Origin: Bacillota bacterium | GTDB taxonomy: Bacteria; Bacillota; Limnochordia; Darwinibacteriales; JAAYFS01 | DNA length: 32,050 nucleotides | Assembly: GCA_012728115.1 (NCBI GenBank) | Contig: JAAYFS010000057.1 | Location: forward strand, 1-32,050 | Direction: 5' to 3' | Shown here: positions 31,355 through 32,050 of the stretch, in pieces | Layout of the letters: the number at the start of each line of letters is the position of its first letter | How positions within the stretch are numbered: position 1 is the first letter of the stretch | Program-made: the position numbers and the translations under genes | Notes under the pieces: generated by a model | Database searches by the model: none | Told to the model about the DNA's origin: nothing | The model's input: the letters and a program-made list of their open reading frames with translations, nothing else

Positions 31355-32050
31355 CTAAAATTCGAGTGATGCTAGTCGTTTATAGGTTTCGTATCTTTCC
31401 TTAGCATGTTTCTCTGCTAACTCAAATAACTCAGTAGCGTATTCTGGGAAGACATTGGCCAATGTGGTATATCTAATTTCGCTTTCAATAAATTCTCTAA
31501 ACGAACCCGTTGGTTCTTTAGAATCAAGGATGAATGGATTCTTTCCTTGTTCTTTTAATGCTGGATTGTAGCGATAGAGATGCCAATACCCTGCTTCAAC
31601 AGCCTTTTTCTCTTGAGCGATACTTGTACCCATTCCAGTTTTAATTCCATGGTTAATACAAGGCGAGTAAGCAATAATTAAGGATGGACCCTTGTATGCT
31701 TCAGCTTCGTTAATCGCTCTTATTGCCTGAACCATATTGGCTCCAAGGGCGATTTGAGCCACATAAACATAGCCGTAACTAGTCATCATTAACCCAAGGT
31801 CTTTTTTGCGAATTCTCTTTCCTGAGACAGCGAATTTAGCAACAGCACCAGTTTGGGTCGCTTTCGAAGCTTGTCCGCCAGTATTAGAATAAACTTCGGT
31901 GTCCAAAACAAGGACGTTAACGTCTTCGCCATGCGCTAGGACATGATCGAGTCCGCCAAATCCAATATCGTATGCCCAACCATCGCCACCGATCAACCAA
32001 TGCGAACGTTTTACTAGATAATCCTTTTTCTCATATATTGTTCTTAGCAC
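31355..32050 (-). CDS. Pyruvate:ferredoxin (flavodoxin) oxidoreductase, C-terminal part
   Basis: The last 231 residues of the single-chain pyruvate oxidoreductase, which converts pyruvate and CoA to acetyl-CoA and CO2 and reduces ferredoxin. The visible part is the C-terminal thiamine-binding region: GGDGWAYDIGFGGLDHV, then VLDTEVYSNTGGQASKAT, and SPCINHGI with the cluster cysteine typical of the family. The gene runs past the right edge (the frame is open there), so its N-terminal two thirds are missing. It ends 18 bases before a shared terminator. Confidence 0.93.
   Translation of the reverse strand: MLRTIYEKKDYLVKRSHWLIGGDGWAYDIGFGGLDHVLAHGEDVNVLVLDTEVYSNTGGQASKATQTGAVAKFAVSGKRIRKKDLGLMMTSYGYVYVAQIALGANMVQAIRAINEAEAYKGPSLIIAYSPCINHGIKTGMGTSIAQEKKAVEAGYWHLYRYNPALKEQGKNPFILDSKEPTGSFREFIESEIRYTTLANVFPEYATELFELAEKHAKERYETYKRLASLEF

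Noticed and set aside
1-32050. CRISPR arrays, insertion sequences or prophage genes
   Set aside because: No regularly spaced repeats, transposase or phage proteins were seen on either strand.

Overview
The window looks like chromosomal DNA of an anaerobic Firmicutes-type bacterium of moderate to low GC. The evidence is strong AAAGGAGG-type ribosome sites, a GlnR-type MerR regulator beside glutamine synthetase, a YtrA-type GntR regulator with its ABC genes, a small DUF3787-like protein, rubrerythrin, and two ferredoxin-dependent 2-oxoacid oxidoreductases (one cut by the window edge). Two TolC-like exported proteins sit in one operon with a lipoprotein adaptor and MacB/LolD-like ABC parts. This suggests a diderm Firmicutes lineage (Limnochordia- or Halanaerobiales-like), but the lineage is an inference.

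Layout. 1-226: tail of an unknown gene and a two-way terminator. 231-5557 (minus): arginine operon argC-argJ-argB-argD-argF with a promoter and an ARG-box-like dyad. 5605-9019: glnR-like gene (minus) facing two tandem glutamine synthetase genes (plus) across a region rich in TGTNA half-sites. 9023-10398: orphan beta-class DNA methyltransferase and a zinc-ribbon protein. 10431-12378: GntR regulator, ABC ATPase and permease behind a large perfect inverted-repeat operator. 12387-14250: PNPOx-like protein, a hypothetical gene, and a membrane polyferredoxin under a CsoR/CstR-like operator. 14283-16015: tRNA-Arg(CCT) and an orphan solute-binding protein.

16092-24448 (minus): the most unusual block, a six-gene export operon in the order ATPase, lipoprotein adaptor, 953-residue double-FtsX permease, a second ATPase carrying an AbrB-like C-terminal domain, a short TolC-like protein, and a full-size TolC-like protein. 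Parts for all compartments are present, and the two unequal ATPases match a permease that looks like two FtsX units in one chain.

24499-32050: a pseudo-receiver/GGDEF/PAS protein, rubrerythrin with a two-subunit 2-oxoacid oxidoreductase under a promoter carrying two dyads, a short row of DnaA-box-like 9-mers, a response regulator with a HAD phosphatase, a 55-residue DUF3787-like protein, and the C-terminal part of pyruvate:ferredoxin oxidoreductase.

All calls were made by eye from motifs, gene order and sequence signals. No database search was run.
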